Shown in pieces: positions 1 through 8,002 of a stretch of 9,549 bases of DNA (its first letter is position 1; each line of letters opens with the position of its first letter). Where the stretch lies: NCBI GenBank assembly GCA_900555425.1, contig UNSM01000024.1, positions 1-9,549 on the forward strand, in the 5' to 3' direction. A program made the translations under genes and the position numbers. Below the pieces are notes generated by a model. That model worked only from the letters and a program-made list of their open reading frames with translations, was not told the origin of the DNA and made no database searches. This DNA comes from Candidatus Saccharimonadota bacterium (lineage in GTDB: Bacteria; Patescibacteriota; Saccharimonadia; Saccharimonadales; Saccharimonadaceae).

Positions 1-93
1 ACATCAAAAACTATCGCCATTATCTCAGGGTTTGTAGTGGTTCTTTCTCTATTCGTGGCTGTTACTTTTGGTATCGCTGAAGACAAAGAATAG
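1..93 (+). CDS. C-terminal end of a membrane protein (partial, 5' end off window)
   Basis: Frame 1 is open from the first base and ends at TAG (91-93), giving 30 residues. They form one hydrophobic stretch of about 20 residues (IAIISGFVVVLSLFVAVTFG) followed by a short acidic tail, IAEDKE. This reads as a C-terminal transmembrane helix, perhaps a tail anchor or the last helix of a larger membrane protein. The other five frames either contain stops or give less protein-like translations. The family cannot be identified from this fragment. It is followed by 99 bases before the kinase-like gene, which has its own promoter, so the two are probably separate transcription units. Confidence 0.6.
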   Translation, partial: TSKTIAIISGFVVVLSLFVAVTFGIAEDKE

Positions 94-94
94 A

Positions 95-109
95 CGACGG
101 AAGACGTCG
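95..109 (+). terminator. Small hairpin after the partial membrane-protein gene, possible weak terminator
   Basis: CGACG (95-99) pairs with CGTCG (105-109) around the loop GAAGA, starting one base after the upstream stop codon. The sequence after it (CTATTTAGATTAG) has only a poor T-run, so intrinsic termination would be weak. The rest of 94-192 is AT-rich and holds the promoter of the next gene. The hairpin is seen directly; its role is a guess. Confidence 0.3.
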
Positions 110-157
110 CTATTTAGATTAGTATTAATTAGAGTCTTAGTACTATACGCAAATTGA

Positions 158-186
158 TTGAAAAAGTATAGATAATATTATATAAT
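158..186 (+). promoter_or_regulatory. Near-consensus sigma70-type promoter of the kinase-like gene, predicted leaderless
   Basis: TTGAAA (158-163) is separated by exactly 17 bases from TATAAT (181-186): five of six -35 bases match the consensus TTGACA, and all six -10 bases match. Transcription would start about 7 bases after the -10, at or next to the A of the ATG at 193. No Shine-Dalgarno sequence lies between the -10 and the start codon, so the mRNA is expected to be leaderless or nearly so. An alternative pair, TTGATT (154-159) and TATTAT (176-181) with a 16-base spacer, would give only a slightly longer leader. Confidence 0.75.
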
Positions 187-192
187 ATAAAT

Positions 193-978
193 ATGTTATC
201 CTCAGAAATGCGCGCATGCGGCATACTACATCAGGATCAGCCAAAGAGAAAACTGCGTACGGCAATAGAAAATACACCCAGCGGACAACTCCTCATAGCA
301 AACAATACGCCGCTGAGTAGCGTCACTCGCGGTCAAAGATTAACATTTACTCCCGTTGAAGATTATTATACAGGACGACAGGACGCAACAAGTGGCATCA
401 TGTTCGGAAATATGTCAACAAATGACACAGAAATACCTGTAGCGATTAAGCATCATGACAATATCGCTTCTGCACTTTCAGAATTTTGTATTACACAACA
501 TCTTATTAGTGAAGGGCATATTAAACCATACCAACCACTAGGATTTTTATCAGACAGAGATTCTATATATACACTATCAGCATTCGAAGGCGATGTTGTG
601 AGCTGTGACACGATTACCGACGGCACAGACAATCCTAAAAAAATACAAAAGGTTCTGCTTGTGGGAGCAGCGACACTCGCGAGGCTACATAAATCGGGAG
701 TTGCACATGGCGACGCGCAAATTAAAAATACCGCATTCAGTGTAAAGACAGGAGAAGAGCGAGCAATAGATCTAACTTCCTCTTATTTTGACAAAAGTGG
801 TCGCGGCATCATTGATGACATGCATTCGTATATAGATACATTACCTGACTACATTAGTCCAGTGCTAAACAATGAGTATATCGAGAAATATTTTATTGAT
901 CCATACTTATCTCTAGTCGCTGGTGCACTATCAAAAAAGCAACAGAATAGTGTTCGTCGCGTTACTAGTAATCTATGA
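193..978 (+). CDS. Orphan kinase-fold protein (protein kinase / aminoglycoside- or LPS-kinase-like)
   Basis: This 261-residue protein carries the core residues of the protein-kinase-like fold in the right order. PVAIK (K86) is the ATP-phosphate lysine. E97 may be its helix-C partner. SAFEGD (about 129-134) could be the hinge. HGDAQIKN (172-179) is the catalytic loop, with D174 as the base and N179 as a metal ligand. IDLTSS (192-197) has D193 in the DFG-aspartate position. The HGD form of the loop is typical of aminoglycoside phosphotransferases, ABC1/UbiB and Kdo/RIO-like kinases rather than eukaryotic-type Ser/Thr kinases. No clear glycine loop is visible, though GIMFGN (68-73) may play that part. 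There is no membrane helix or signal peptide. The N-terminal 60 residues match nothing I recognise. The substrate is unknown. The ATG at 193 is chosen because the promoter places transcription start there; M6 has no better ribosome site. It ends in TGA and no terminator follows on its strand. Confidence 0.75.
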   Translation: MLSSEMRACGILHQDQPKRKLRTAIENTPSGQLLIANNTPLSSVTRGQRLTFTPVEDYYTGRQDATSGIMFGNMSTNDTEIPVAIKHHDNIASALSEFCITQHLISEGHIKPYQPLGFLSDRDSIYTLSAFEGDVVSCDTITDGTDNPKKIQKVLLVGAATLARLHKSGVAHGDAQIKNTAFSVKTGEERAIDLTSSYFDKSGRGIIDDMHSYIDTLPDYISPVLNNEYIEKYFIDPYLSLVAGALSKKQQNSVRRVTSNL

Positions 979-1035
979 GTAAATTTGTATAATACCGCAC
1001 AATACCTTTCAATCTTCACGCCCAGTTTAAGACAC

Positions 1036-1070
1036 AAAAAACAAAACCCCGACGATATCGATAGGGTCTT
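1036..1070 (-). terminator. Intrinsic terminator of the ATP synthase operon
   Basis: On the minus strand AAGACCC (1070-1064) pairs with GGGTTTT (1049-1043), seven pairs with one G-T wobble. The loop holds a small self-complementary CGATATCG. The stem runs directly into TTTTGTTTTTT (1046-1036). It lies 24 bases after the atpC stop codon, the expected position for the end of the operon. It lacks a T-run on the plus strand, so it should not stop transcription coming from the kinase-like gene, which faces it. Confidence 0.8.
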
Positions 1071-1093
1071 GTCCAATTATTTACGCTCTAAAC

Positions 1094-1519
1094 CTAGCGT
1101 CGTCGCTTACGCCTATGAAGATCGGCAACCTTCAATCGCACCATATGACGATCGATAAGTTGCTTGGCTTTCTCACGTTCAACTTGATCACCAGCCTCAT
1201 CACGCGCCTTAATGGCACGCTCCAGAGCCTTCTGAGTTTCCGCTTCGATGATATCGTCACCGTGATCAGCTTCATCAACCAGAATCTGCACCGACGAATA
1301 GTCAATTTTTACCACGCCACCAGAGATTGCGAAATATTCCAACTGATTGTCGGAGTCTTCTTTATGTCGACGCACGGTAATCACGCCATTCCTCGCGATA
1401 GTCACTAGCGGCTCATGGCTTGGGAAAACGGAAATTTCGCCGTCAGTAGTCGGAATTGACACCGAATAAACTTCTTCGTCAACCTTCGTACCGACAAGTG
1501 TGACTAATGACAATTTCAT
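1094..1519 (-). CDS. atpC: ATP synthase F1 epsilon subunit
   Basis: The 141-residue protein is the epsilon subunit of the F1 central stalk, which binds gamma and the c-ring and can inhibit ATP hydrolysis. Residues 1-84 fit the N-terminal beta-sandwich, with the family's hallmark stretch TTDGEISVFPSHEPLVT (24-40) and FAISGGVVKI (63-72). Residues 88-132 are two charged helices, the regulatory C-terminal hairpin. The tail HRRKRRR (135-141) is unusually basic. The length is normal (E. coli 139). It is the last gene of the operon; its ATG lies 2 bases after the atpD stop. The ribosome site (GAGAAG about 15 bases upstream) is poor, so translation probably depends on coupling to atpD. An intrinsic terminator follows. 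Confidence 0.95.
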   Translation of the reverse strand: MKLSLVTLVGTKVDEEVYSVSIPTTDGEISVFPSHEPLVTIARNGVITVRRHKEDSDNQLEYFAISGGVVKIDYSSVQILVDEADHGDDIIEAETQKALERAIKARDEAGDQVEREKAKQLIDRHMVRLKVADLHRRKRRR

Positions 1520-1521
1520 GA

Positions 1522-3851
<2,330 letters not shown>

Positions 3852-3854
3852 GAA

Positions 3855-5381
3855 TTACTCCTCAAATCCTTTCGCTATTTCTTTCGTAGCTTCGTCAATC
3901 AATTTCAATTGCTCATCCGAAGGCTTGTCGCCCTTGTTTAGCTCACGCATAGCATCTTTAGAATTTTTCCAGAGATAAGTCAATAGGGCAGACTGTGCGT
4001 CCTTAATCTTAGAAACTGGAACATCGTCAAACATACCGCCAGTCACCGCGTGAATACTGACAAATTGCTCCCAAACGCTCATTGGCTGATATTGCGGCTG
4101 CTTCAAAAGTTCAGTGAGTCGCTGACCGCGATCAATTTGAGCCTTTGTCGCATCGTCAAGATCTGAGCCGAATTGAGCAAATGATGCCAATTCGCGGAAC
4201 TGAGAAAGACCAAGCTTCAAGTTTCCGCCGACAGATTTAACGGCTTTCGTCTGAGCTGCGCCACCAACACGAGAAACTGATAGACCGGCTGAGATGGCTG
4301 GGCGAATGCCTTGATAGAACAAGTCGGTTTCTAGGAAAATCTGACCATCGGTAATAGAAATCACGTTAGTCGGAATGTAAGCGGAAATGTCGCCAGCTTG
4401 CGTTTCAATAATTGGCAGAGCCGTCAAGCTTCCCGCGCCAAGTTCATCTGACAATTTAGCCGAGCGCTCCAATAGTCGTGAGTGCAAATAGAAGACGTCA
4501 CCTGGGTAAGCTTCGCGTCCTGGTGGACGGCGCAACAATAGCGACATCTGTCGATAAGCCACCGCGTGCTTTGTCAAATCGTCATAAATCATCAATGCGT
4601 GACCACCGTTATCGCGGAAATATTCACCCATGGCCGTACCAGCGTAAGGCGCCAAGTAAAGCAGAGAAGCTGCGTCAGACGGGCTGGTTGCGACGATAAT
4701 CGTCTGATCCATCACGCCTTCTTCTTTCAATCGGTCGACCAATCTGGCAATCTTCGACAATTTCTGACCAATCGCCACATAAACATTCACCACGCCAGTT
4801 TTTTGACGAGCTTGGTTGATCATCGTATCGATAGCAATTGCCGTCTTACCAGTTTGACGGTCACCAATGATAAGCTCACGCTGACCACGACCGATCGGGA
4901 ACATCGCGTCAATCGACATAATACCAGTCATCAGAGGTTCGTGAACCGACTTACGACCCATCACGCCGATGGCAGGACGTTCAATCAAACCACGTTTCTT
5001 CGTCTTAATCTCTGGGCCATCGTCAAGAGGTCGACCTAGCGGATCAACCACTCGCCCTAATAGTTCTTCGCCGACAGGAACGTCTAGCACCGAACCTTTG
5101 CGGCGAACGCTAGCGCCAGCCTTAACCTTATCTTCACCGCCAAGAATCACCGCACCAATTTCATCTTCCATCAAGTTCAAAGCAAACGCCTCAACTGTAC
5201 CGCCGTCAGTTTCAATTTCCAGCACTTCGCTATAGCCAGCACTACTTAAGCCATGCACCCAAGCCACGCCGTCACCAACGCGAATAACCACGCCGGCATC
5301 TTCCAAACCTTCTGTCGCCTCCAACTGCGCGATTTTTTCCCGCAGGCTTTTGGCTAATTCTGTCACATCAATCTTGCTCAT
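3855..5381 (-). CDS. atpA: ATP synthase F1 alpha subunit
   Basis: The 508-residue alpha subunit forms the F1 hexamer with beta and carries the non-catalytic nucleotide sites. Its P-loop is GDRQTGKT (173-180), Walker B is ALMIYDD (262-268), and the arginine finger that completes the beta active site is R371 in [12 protein letters not shown]. The N-terminal segment (1-25) is the helix that contacts the delta subunit. Length is close to the usual 500-513. The ATG at 5381 is preceded by AGGAGG (5386-5391) only 4 bases away, and this site overlaps the TAG stop of atpH (8-base gap between the genes). No residue needed for function appears to be missing. Confidence 0.98.
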   Translation of the reverse strand: MSKIDVTELAKSLREKIAQLEATEGLEDAGVVIRVGDGVAWVHGLSSAGYSEVLEIETDGGTVEAFALNLMEDEIGAVILGGEDKVKAGASVRRKGSVLDVPVGEELLGRVVDPLGRPLDDGPEIKTKKRGLIERPAIGVMGRKSVHEPLMTGIMSIDAMFPIGRGQRELIIGDRQTGKTAIAIDTMINQARQKTGVVNVYVAIGQKLSKIARLVDRLKEEGVMDQTIIVATSPSDAASLLYLAPYAGTAMGEYFRDNGGHALMIYDDLTKHAVAYRQMSLLLRRPPGREAYPGDVFYLHSRLLERSAKLSDELGAGSLTALPIIETQAGDISAYIPTNVISITDGQIFLETDLFYQGIRPAISAGLSVSRVGGAAQTKAVKSVGGNLKLGLSQFRELASFAQFGSDLDDATKAQIDRGQRLTELLKQPQYQPMSVWEQFVSIHAVTGGMFDDVPVSKIKDAQSALLTYLWKNSKDAMRELNKGDKPSDEQLKLIDEATKEIAKGFEE

Positions 5382-5389
5382 TTTTCCTC

Positions 5390-5788
5390 CTAGATTTTCT
5401 TCGCCCGCAAGTCGTTTAACTTCTTCGAAACCGTTGCGTCCAGTGTTGCGGTCGGCGTTTGTAGCTTAAATCCGCCAATCAACGTCGGGTCAATTGATTC
5501 TCTTAGCGACACTTTTGGCTTGCTATTTTTACCGCTCGCCGCAGTCGCCAGAAATTGCTCTATTTTACGCCTTGTGTTGTCATCGAGCGCTCTCGCACTC
5601 TCGACCGACGCTACAATTTCACCGTTCTCAGCCAATTCTGCCTCAATGTCTCGCACCAACAAATCAACTTCACGTTCGTGCTTTTCGTAAATCAAAAGAC
5701 CAGCAATTTCTTCCAACACCGCGTCATTGCCAGCTAAAATTTGTTCAGCTGCGTACTTTGCCAACTTTCTCCTGGACACTAATCTCAT
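5390..5788 (-). CDS. atpH: ATP synthase delta subunit, unusually short
   Basis: This is the stator subunit that links the alpha-subunit tips to the b-subunit stalk. It has 132 residues, whereas typical delta/OSCP proteins have about 175-185. The C-terminal domain is recognisable: [18 protein letters not shown] (94-111) matches the family's DPSLIGG signature, followed by the [13 protein letters not shown] helix (116-128). The N-terminal six-helix bundle is represented by only about three or four helices (4-19, 21-37, 38-56, 63-84), so about 45 residues are missing there. The start is firm: AGGAGG (5797-5802) lies 8 bases upstream of the ATG at 5788, inside the end of atpF, and the ATG directly abuts the atpF TAG with no gap. 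The short length is therefore probably real and not a wrong start. Confidence 0.9.
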   Translation of the reverse strand: MRLVSRRKLAKYAAEQILAGNDAVLEEIAGLLIYEKHEREVDLLVRDIEAELAENGEIVASVESARALDDNTRRKIEQFLATAASGKNSKPKVSLRESIDPTLIGGFKLQTPTATLDATVSKKLNDLRAKKI

Positions 5789-6331
5789 CTATTCAGCCTC
5801 CTCAAGCGCTTCCGAAATCAGCTTTGTATCTTTCTTCGCATCAATTTTCTCGCCTAAAACCTTGCCAGTCGCTTCAGCCACCAACTCTAATGTCGAATTG
5901 TGTAAGTCTTTCTTAGCGTTTTCAATTTCTTGAGCAATCGTATTATGCGCTTCTTTAATCAAAGCTTCAGATTTGGCAGTCGCTTTTTTAGCCGCTTCTT
6001 CAACAACTTCGGTCGCTTCTTCTCGAGCAGACGCCACGATGTCGCTAGCTTGCGCTCGCGCTTTTCGCATCATTTCAGCGGTCATTTCTTCGGCTCGATC
6101 GGCATTTTCCTTGGCAGATTTTGCTGCCGCGTCAGCCGCTTTCAGGTCCTTTTCTCGCTTGACGAGCATTTCCATCATTGGCGGATAAACAAACTTGCGA
6201 AGAACAAATAGCAAGATTAAAAATGCTACCGTCTGAAACGCCAACAGCGCCCAATCAATACCTAGCGAATCAAACAAACCAGCTTTTTCCGATGCGCCAG
6301 AATTGGCAAATTGTGTTAATATTTTCTCCAC
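5789..6331 (-). CDS. atpF: ATP synthase Fo b subunit (stator stalk)
   Basis: The 180-residue b subunit is the peripheral stalk that holds the F1 head still. It has an N-terminal region of about 25 residues outside the membrane, a single transmembrane helix (about 26-46, DWALLAFQTVAFLILLFVL), then RKFVYPPMMEML (45-56). The rest is a long alanine- and glutamate-rich helix (57-180) expected to form the b2 coiled coil. The start is GTG at 6331, the only sensible start: CGGGAG with GGGAG at 6338-6342 lies 6 bases upstream, and there is no in-frame ATG before the membrane helix. The gap to atpE is 16 bases, and the gene abuts atpH directly. Only one b-type gene is present, so the stalk is probably a homodimer. 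Confidence 0.95.
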   Translation of the reverse strand: MEKILTQFANSGASEKAGLFDSLGIDWALLAFQTVAFLILLFVLRKFVYPPMMEMLVKREKDLKAADAAAKSAKENADRAEEMTAEMMRKARAQASDIVASAREEATEVVEEAAKKATAKSEALIKEAHNTIAQEIENAKKDLHNSTLELVAEATGKVLGEKIDAKKDTKLISEALEEAE

Positions 6332-6347
6332 AATTTACTCCCGAAAA

Positions 6348-6560
6348 CTACATAACTTTGCCGACGATTGCTGCGACGAAACCGATAATAGCAATAGCGT
6401 CGATGAATGAAATACCCAAGATCATCATTGTGCGTAGGTCGTTGATTTTTTCTGGGTTACGACCAGCTGCGTTCATAGCTGCTGCACCAACGATTGCGGC
6501 ACCGATTGCTGCAAATGCTGCTGGGATTGCGTAGGTAAGTGCAAATGATAATGCTTCCAT
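6348..6560 (-). CDS. atpE: ATP synthase Fo c subunit (proteolipid rotor ring)
   Basis: This 70-residue hairpin protein forms the rotor ring. Helix 1 (about 6-32) is rich in Ala and Gly and packs tightly. The polar loop carries R34-N35-P36-E37, the family's RxP loop that contacts gamma and epsilon. Helix 2 (43-68) carries the ion-binding carboxylate as Asp54 in ISFIDAIAIIGF. The residue after it is Ala, and helix 1 has no Gln, so the usual sodium-binding set (Gln in helix 1, Glu-Ser/Thr in helix 2) is absent. The subunit is therefore predicted to be proton-coupled. A strong AAAGGAG site (6571-6577) lies 10 bases before the ATG, in an AT-rich 36-base gap, the longest in the operon. This fits the need for many c copies per enzyme. 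Confidence 0.97.
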   Translation of the reverse strand: MEALSFALTYAIPAAFAAIGAAIVGAAAMNAAGRNPEKINDLRTMMILGISFIDAIAIIGFVAAIVGKVM

Positions 6561-6570
6561 TGTTAATATT

Positions 6571-6577
6571 CTCCTTT
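6571..6577 (-). promoter_or_regulatory. Strong Shine-Dalgarno site of atpE in an AT-rich leader
   Basis: AAAGGAG lies 10 bases before the atpE ATG. The surrounding 36-base gap (6561-6596) is nearly all A and T and forms no obvious stable hairpin, so the site should be freely accessible. Confidence 0.75.
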
Positions 6578-6596
6578 TAGTTAATTATTACCTAAT

Positions 6597-7433
6597 TTAA
6601 TCACTCTCTGATATCGCTAATTTATTAGCTTCAGCAGAGGAGTGAACTTCATCAATTGGCTCGTGTGAATCATGGTGAGCCAACCCCAGGGAAATAAACA
6701 CAGTTGATAGCATAAAGAAAATATACGCCTGAATACCACCAATAAACAATTCAAAGAAATAGAACGGCTGCAGAGCTACAGGCGACAAAAACTTTGTCAT
6801 ATAAGCGATGATCGCCAAGAGAATTTCGCCAGCCAAAACGTTACCAAATAGACGGAAACTCAGTCCCAGCATTCGCGAAAACTCAGCCACCAACTCCAAA
6901 ATGCCGACAAATGACATAATTGGATCACGCAGCGGGTTAACGAAATATCGCCCCAAATTACCCTTAAAGCCCAAGTACTTAAACGCGTAAATCTGAGCCG
7001 CGACAATCGTTACAATTGCCAAGCCAAAAGTCATATTAAGATCAGCCACGCCACCGCGAAACAGAGGAGTGTGATGCTCGCCGATAGTAATTGGACCAAC
7101 GATCGGCAGAAGCCCCAGCCAGTACTGCGCAACGATAAAGAAAAACAACGTAATACAAAGCGGAGCAACTTTACGCGCCCATTTTTGGTCTGGAATGACT
7201 TGGCAAACTGTATTATAAAGTCCGTCGAACGTCCACTGAATTAGCCTCGTGATAAAATTATGTTTCTTTTTACCTAAAACCGCCGCACGAGTACGGAACA
7301 TTGCCCATACCAGCGCAATTAACCCCAAAAACCCAACCAAGTGCGAATTCGTAATAGATACGCCAGCGATATTGAGAACTTCATCAACTTTTACTGAAAT
7401 ATGCGGACCAGCGCTTGCCATATAATCGATCAT
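6597..7433 (-). CDS. atpB: ATP synthase Fo a subunit (proton channel)
   Basis: The 278-residue polytopic membrane protein provides the two half-channels for protons and faces the c-ring. The essential arginine is R194 in LSFRLFGNVLAGEIL (191-205), aligned with E. coli R210. E203 is nine residues after it, as E. coli E219 is after R210. Q235 in GGIQAYIFF corresponds to E. coli Q252, and E228 sits where E. coli has H245. Several hydrophobic helices are visible (about 32-47, 88-110, 132-152, 170-190, 200-215, 222-250). The C-terminal tail (252-278) is hydrophilic. The ATG at 7433 overlaps the upstream stop as ATGA and has AGGAG (7442-7446) 8 bases upstream, so it is preferred over the ATG at 7421. 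Confidence 0.96.
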   Translation of the reverse strand: MIDYMASAGPHISVKVDEVLNIAGVSITNSHLVGFLGLIALVWAMFRTRAAVLGKKKHNFITRLIQWTFDGLYNTVCQVIPDQKWARKVAPLCITLFFFIVAQYWLGLLPIVGPITIGEHHTPLFRGGVADLNMTFGLAIVTIVAAQIYAFKYLGFKGNLGRYFVNPLRDPIMSFVGILELVAEFSRMLGLSFRLFGNVLAGEILLAIIAYMTKFLSPVALQPFYFFELFIGGIQAYIFFMLSTVFISLGLAHHDSHEPIDEVHSSAEANKLAISESD

Positions 7434-7690
7434 TTCTTCAACTCCTGCTGTTTAATTTTAGCAATTTGCAAAGCTACGAGAATCACCGAGATAATCGCGC
7501 CAGAAATAATTCCAGCAAGCAACCATCTCATCTTCATTCCGCTGACATTATCCAGCCACAATCCCAACAAAGTCAAACCAATTGTTGGTAAAAACATTCG
7601 CCACATTGTACCAATCATCGTCCTTGCTAGAATCATCATCGCACCAGAATCGCCTGTATCATTAGCCGAAATGTCAGTTTCTTTTACCAT
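7430..7690 (-). CDS. AtpZ/AtpI-like small membrane protein, first gene of the ATP synthase operon
   Basis: This 86-residue protein has two predicted membrane helices (about 26-47 and 55-77) with a hydrophilic N-terminus and a basic C-terminal tail, AKIKQQELKK. The motif LGLWLDN (42-48) at the end of helix 1 and the GIISGAIISVILV stretch (60-72) resemble the AtpZ family (ATPase_gene1), a two-helix protein encoded at the head of many atp operons. The related AtpI assists c-ring assembly or magnesium supply in some bacteria; which of these roles holds here cannot be told. Its TGA stop overlaps the atpB start by four bases (ATGA, 7433-7430), so the two are translationally coupled. The predicted transcription start lies only a few bases before the ATG, so the operon mRNA may be near-leaderless; a weak GGAAAG (7693-7698) would then be outside or at the very 5' end of the transcript. 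Confidence 0.8.
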   Translation of the reverse strand: MVKETDISANDTGDSGAMMILARTMIGTMWRMFLPTIGLTLLGLWLDNVSGMKMRWLLAGIISGAIISVILVALQIAKIKQQELKK

Positions 7691-7698
7691 TACTTTCC

Positions 7699-7728
7699 AC
7701 TATATCAATCTGTTATACTATTTTGCAA
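7699..7728 (-). promoter_or_regulatory. Promoter of the ATP synthase operon (extended -10)
   Basis: On the minus strand TTGCAA (7728-7723) is followed after 18 bases by TATAGT (7704-7699). TG one base before the -10 (7707-7706) makes it an extended -10 element, TGATATAGT. Transcription would start near 7692, about two bases before the ATG at 7690. A second possible -10, TATAAC (7717-7712), lacks the TG and a good -35, but would give a leader of about 15 bases that includes the weak GGAAAG. Confidence 0.65.
7711..7719 (+). promoter_or_regulatory. Extended -10 promoter of the 74-residue zinc-binding protein gene
   Basis: TGTTATACT is an extended -10: TG, one base, then TATACT (7714-7719). No good -35 is found 17 bases upstream (TACTTT, 7691-7696), which an extended -10 can tolerate. 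Transcription would start near 7726, leaving about four bases before the ATG at 7730, so this mRNA is also predicted to be near-leaderless. Confidence 0.65.
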
Positions 7729-7729
7729 G

Positions 7730-7954
7730 ATGCCGCGACGAAATTATTCAAAAAATAGTCAAAAAACCCAAAAAACATCATTGATGTCAATTTCAGGGTT
7801 GACTAATTGCCAGAAAAAACGTCGCTTCTCAACAGAGATAAAAGCCCGCCAAGCAGCAGAAATCCAAGAATTAGCAAACCCGAATTTGTCGATTGATATA
7901 TATCACTGCGAATGGTGTAAAAATTGGCATTTGACGTCGAAGAATTCTAAATAG
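7730..7954 (+). CDS. Small putative zinc-binding protein (CCCH ligand set)
   Basis: The 74-residue protein is very basic at the N-terminus (MPRRNYSKNSQKTQK). It carries C27, followed by KKRRFST and an Ala-rich helix (about 36-49), then YHCEWCKNWHLTS (58-70). C27, C60, C63 and H67 would make a plausible zinc site. The ending resembles small bacterial proteins with a Cys-x-x-Cys followed by WHLT after an early cysteine and a basic-aromatic stretch; I recall these as uncharacterised zinc-ribbon-like proteins, but no function is known to me. The basic surface suggests RNA or DNA binding, which is an inference. The ATG at 7730 has no Shine-Dalgarno sequence but lies just after the predicted transcription start; the internal M19 at 7784 has no ribosome site either. 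It diverges from the ATP synthase operon and precedes the glutaredoxin gene by 48 bases. Confidence 0.75.
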   Translation: MPRRNYSKNSQKTQKTSLMSISGLTNCQKKRRFSTEIKARQAAEIQELANPNLSIDIYHCEWCKNWHLTSKNSK

Positions 7955-7966
7955 ACGTAACCGTTA

Positions 7967-7975
7967 TGTTATAAT
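7967..7975 (+). promoter_or_regulatory. Extended -10 promoter of the glutaredoxin-like gene
   Basis: TGTTATAAT is a perfect extended -10 (TG, one base, TATAAT at 7970-7975). The -35 region (CTAAAT, 7947-7952) is poor. Transcription would start near 7982, giving a leader of about 21 bases that contains the ribosome site AGGGGA (7993-7998) before the ATG at 8003. The gene can therefore be expressed independently of the small zinc-protein gene upstream, although no terminator separates them. Confidence 0.6.
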
Positions 7976-8002
7976 TGGAAGTGTTATTAAATAGGGGAAT
8001 AT

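Noticed and set aside
976..1158. Possible continuation of the kinase-like gene past its TGA: the frame stays open to a TAA at 1156-1158.
   Set aside because: It would need TGA recoding, as in some other Patescibacteria. TGA clearly ends atpG and the atpI/Z-like gene here, no in-frame TGA occurs in conserved proteins, and the extension runs over the operon terminator and into atpC antisense.
4566..5039. Plus-strand open frame of 157 codons inside atpA.
   Set aside because: It lies antisense to a well-conserved gene, has an unusual composition without known motifs, and lacks a promoter or ribosome site. It is a shadow of atpA.
5494..5916. Plus-strand open frame of 140 codons across atpH and atpF.
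   Set aside because: It is antisense to two confirmed genes, and its low-complexity Ser/Leu/Gln translation has no family resemblance.
7931..7936. TTGACG as the -35 box of the glutaredoxin promoter.
   Set aside because: It is 33 bases from the TATAAT at 7970, too far for a normal spacer. The extended -10 explains the promoter without it.
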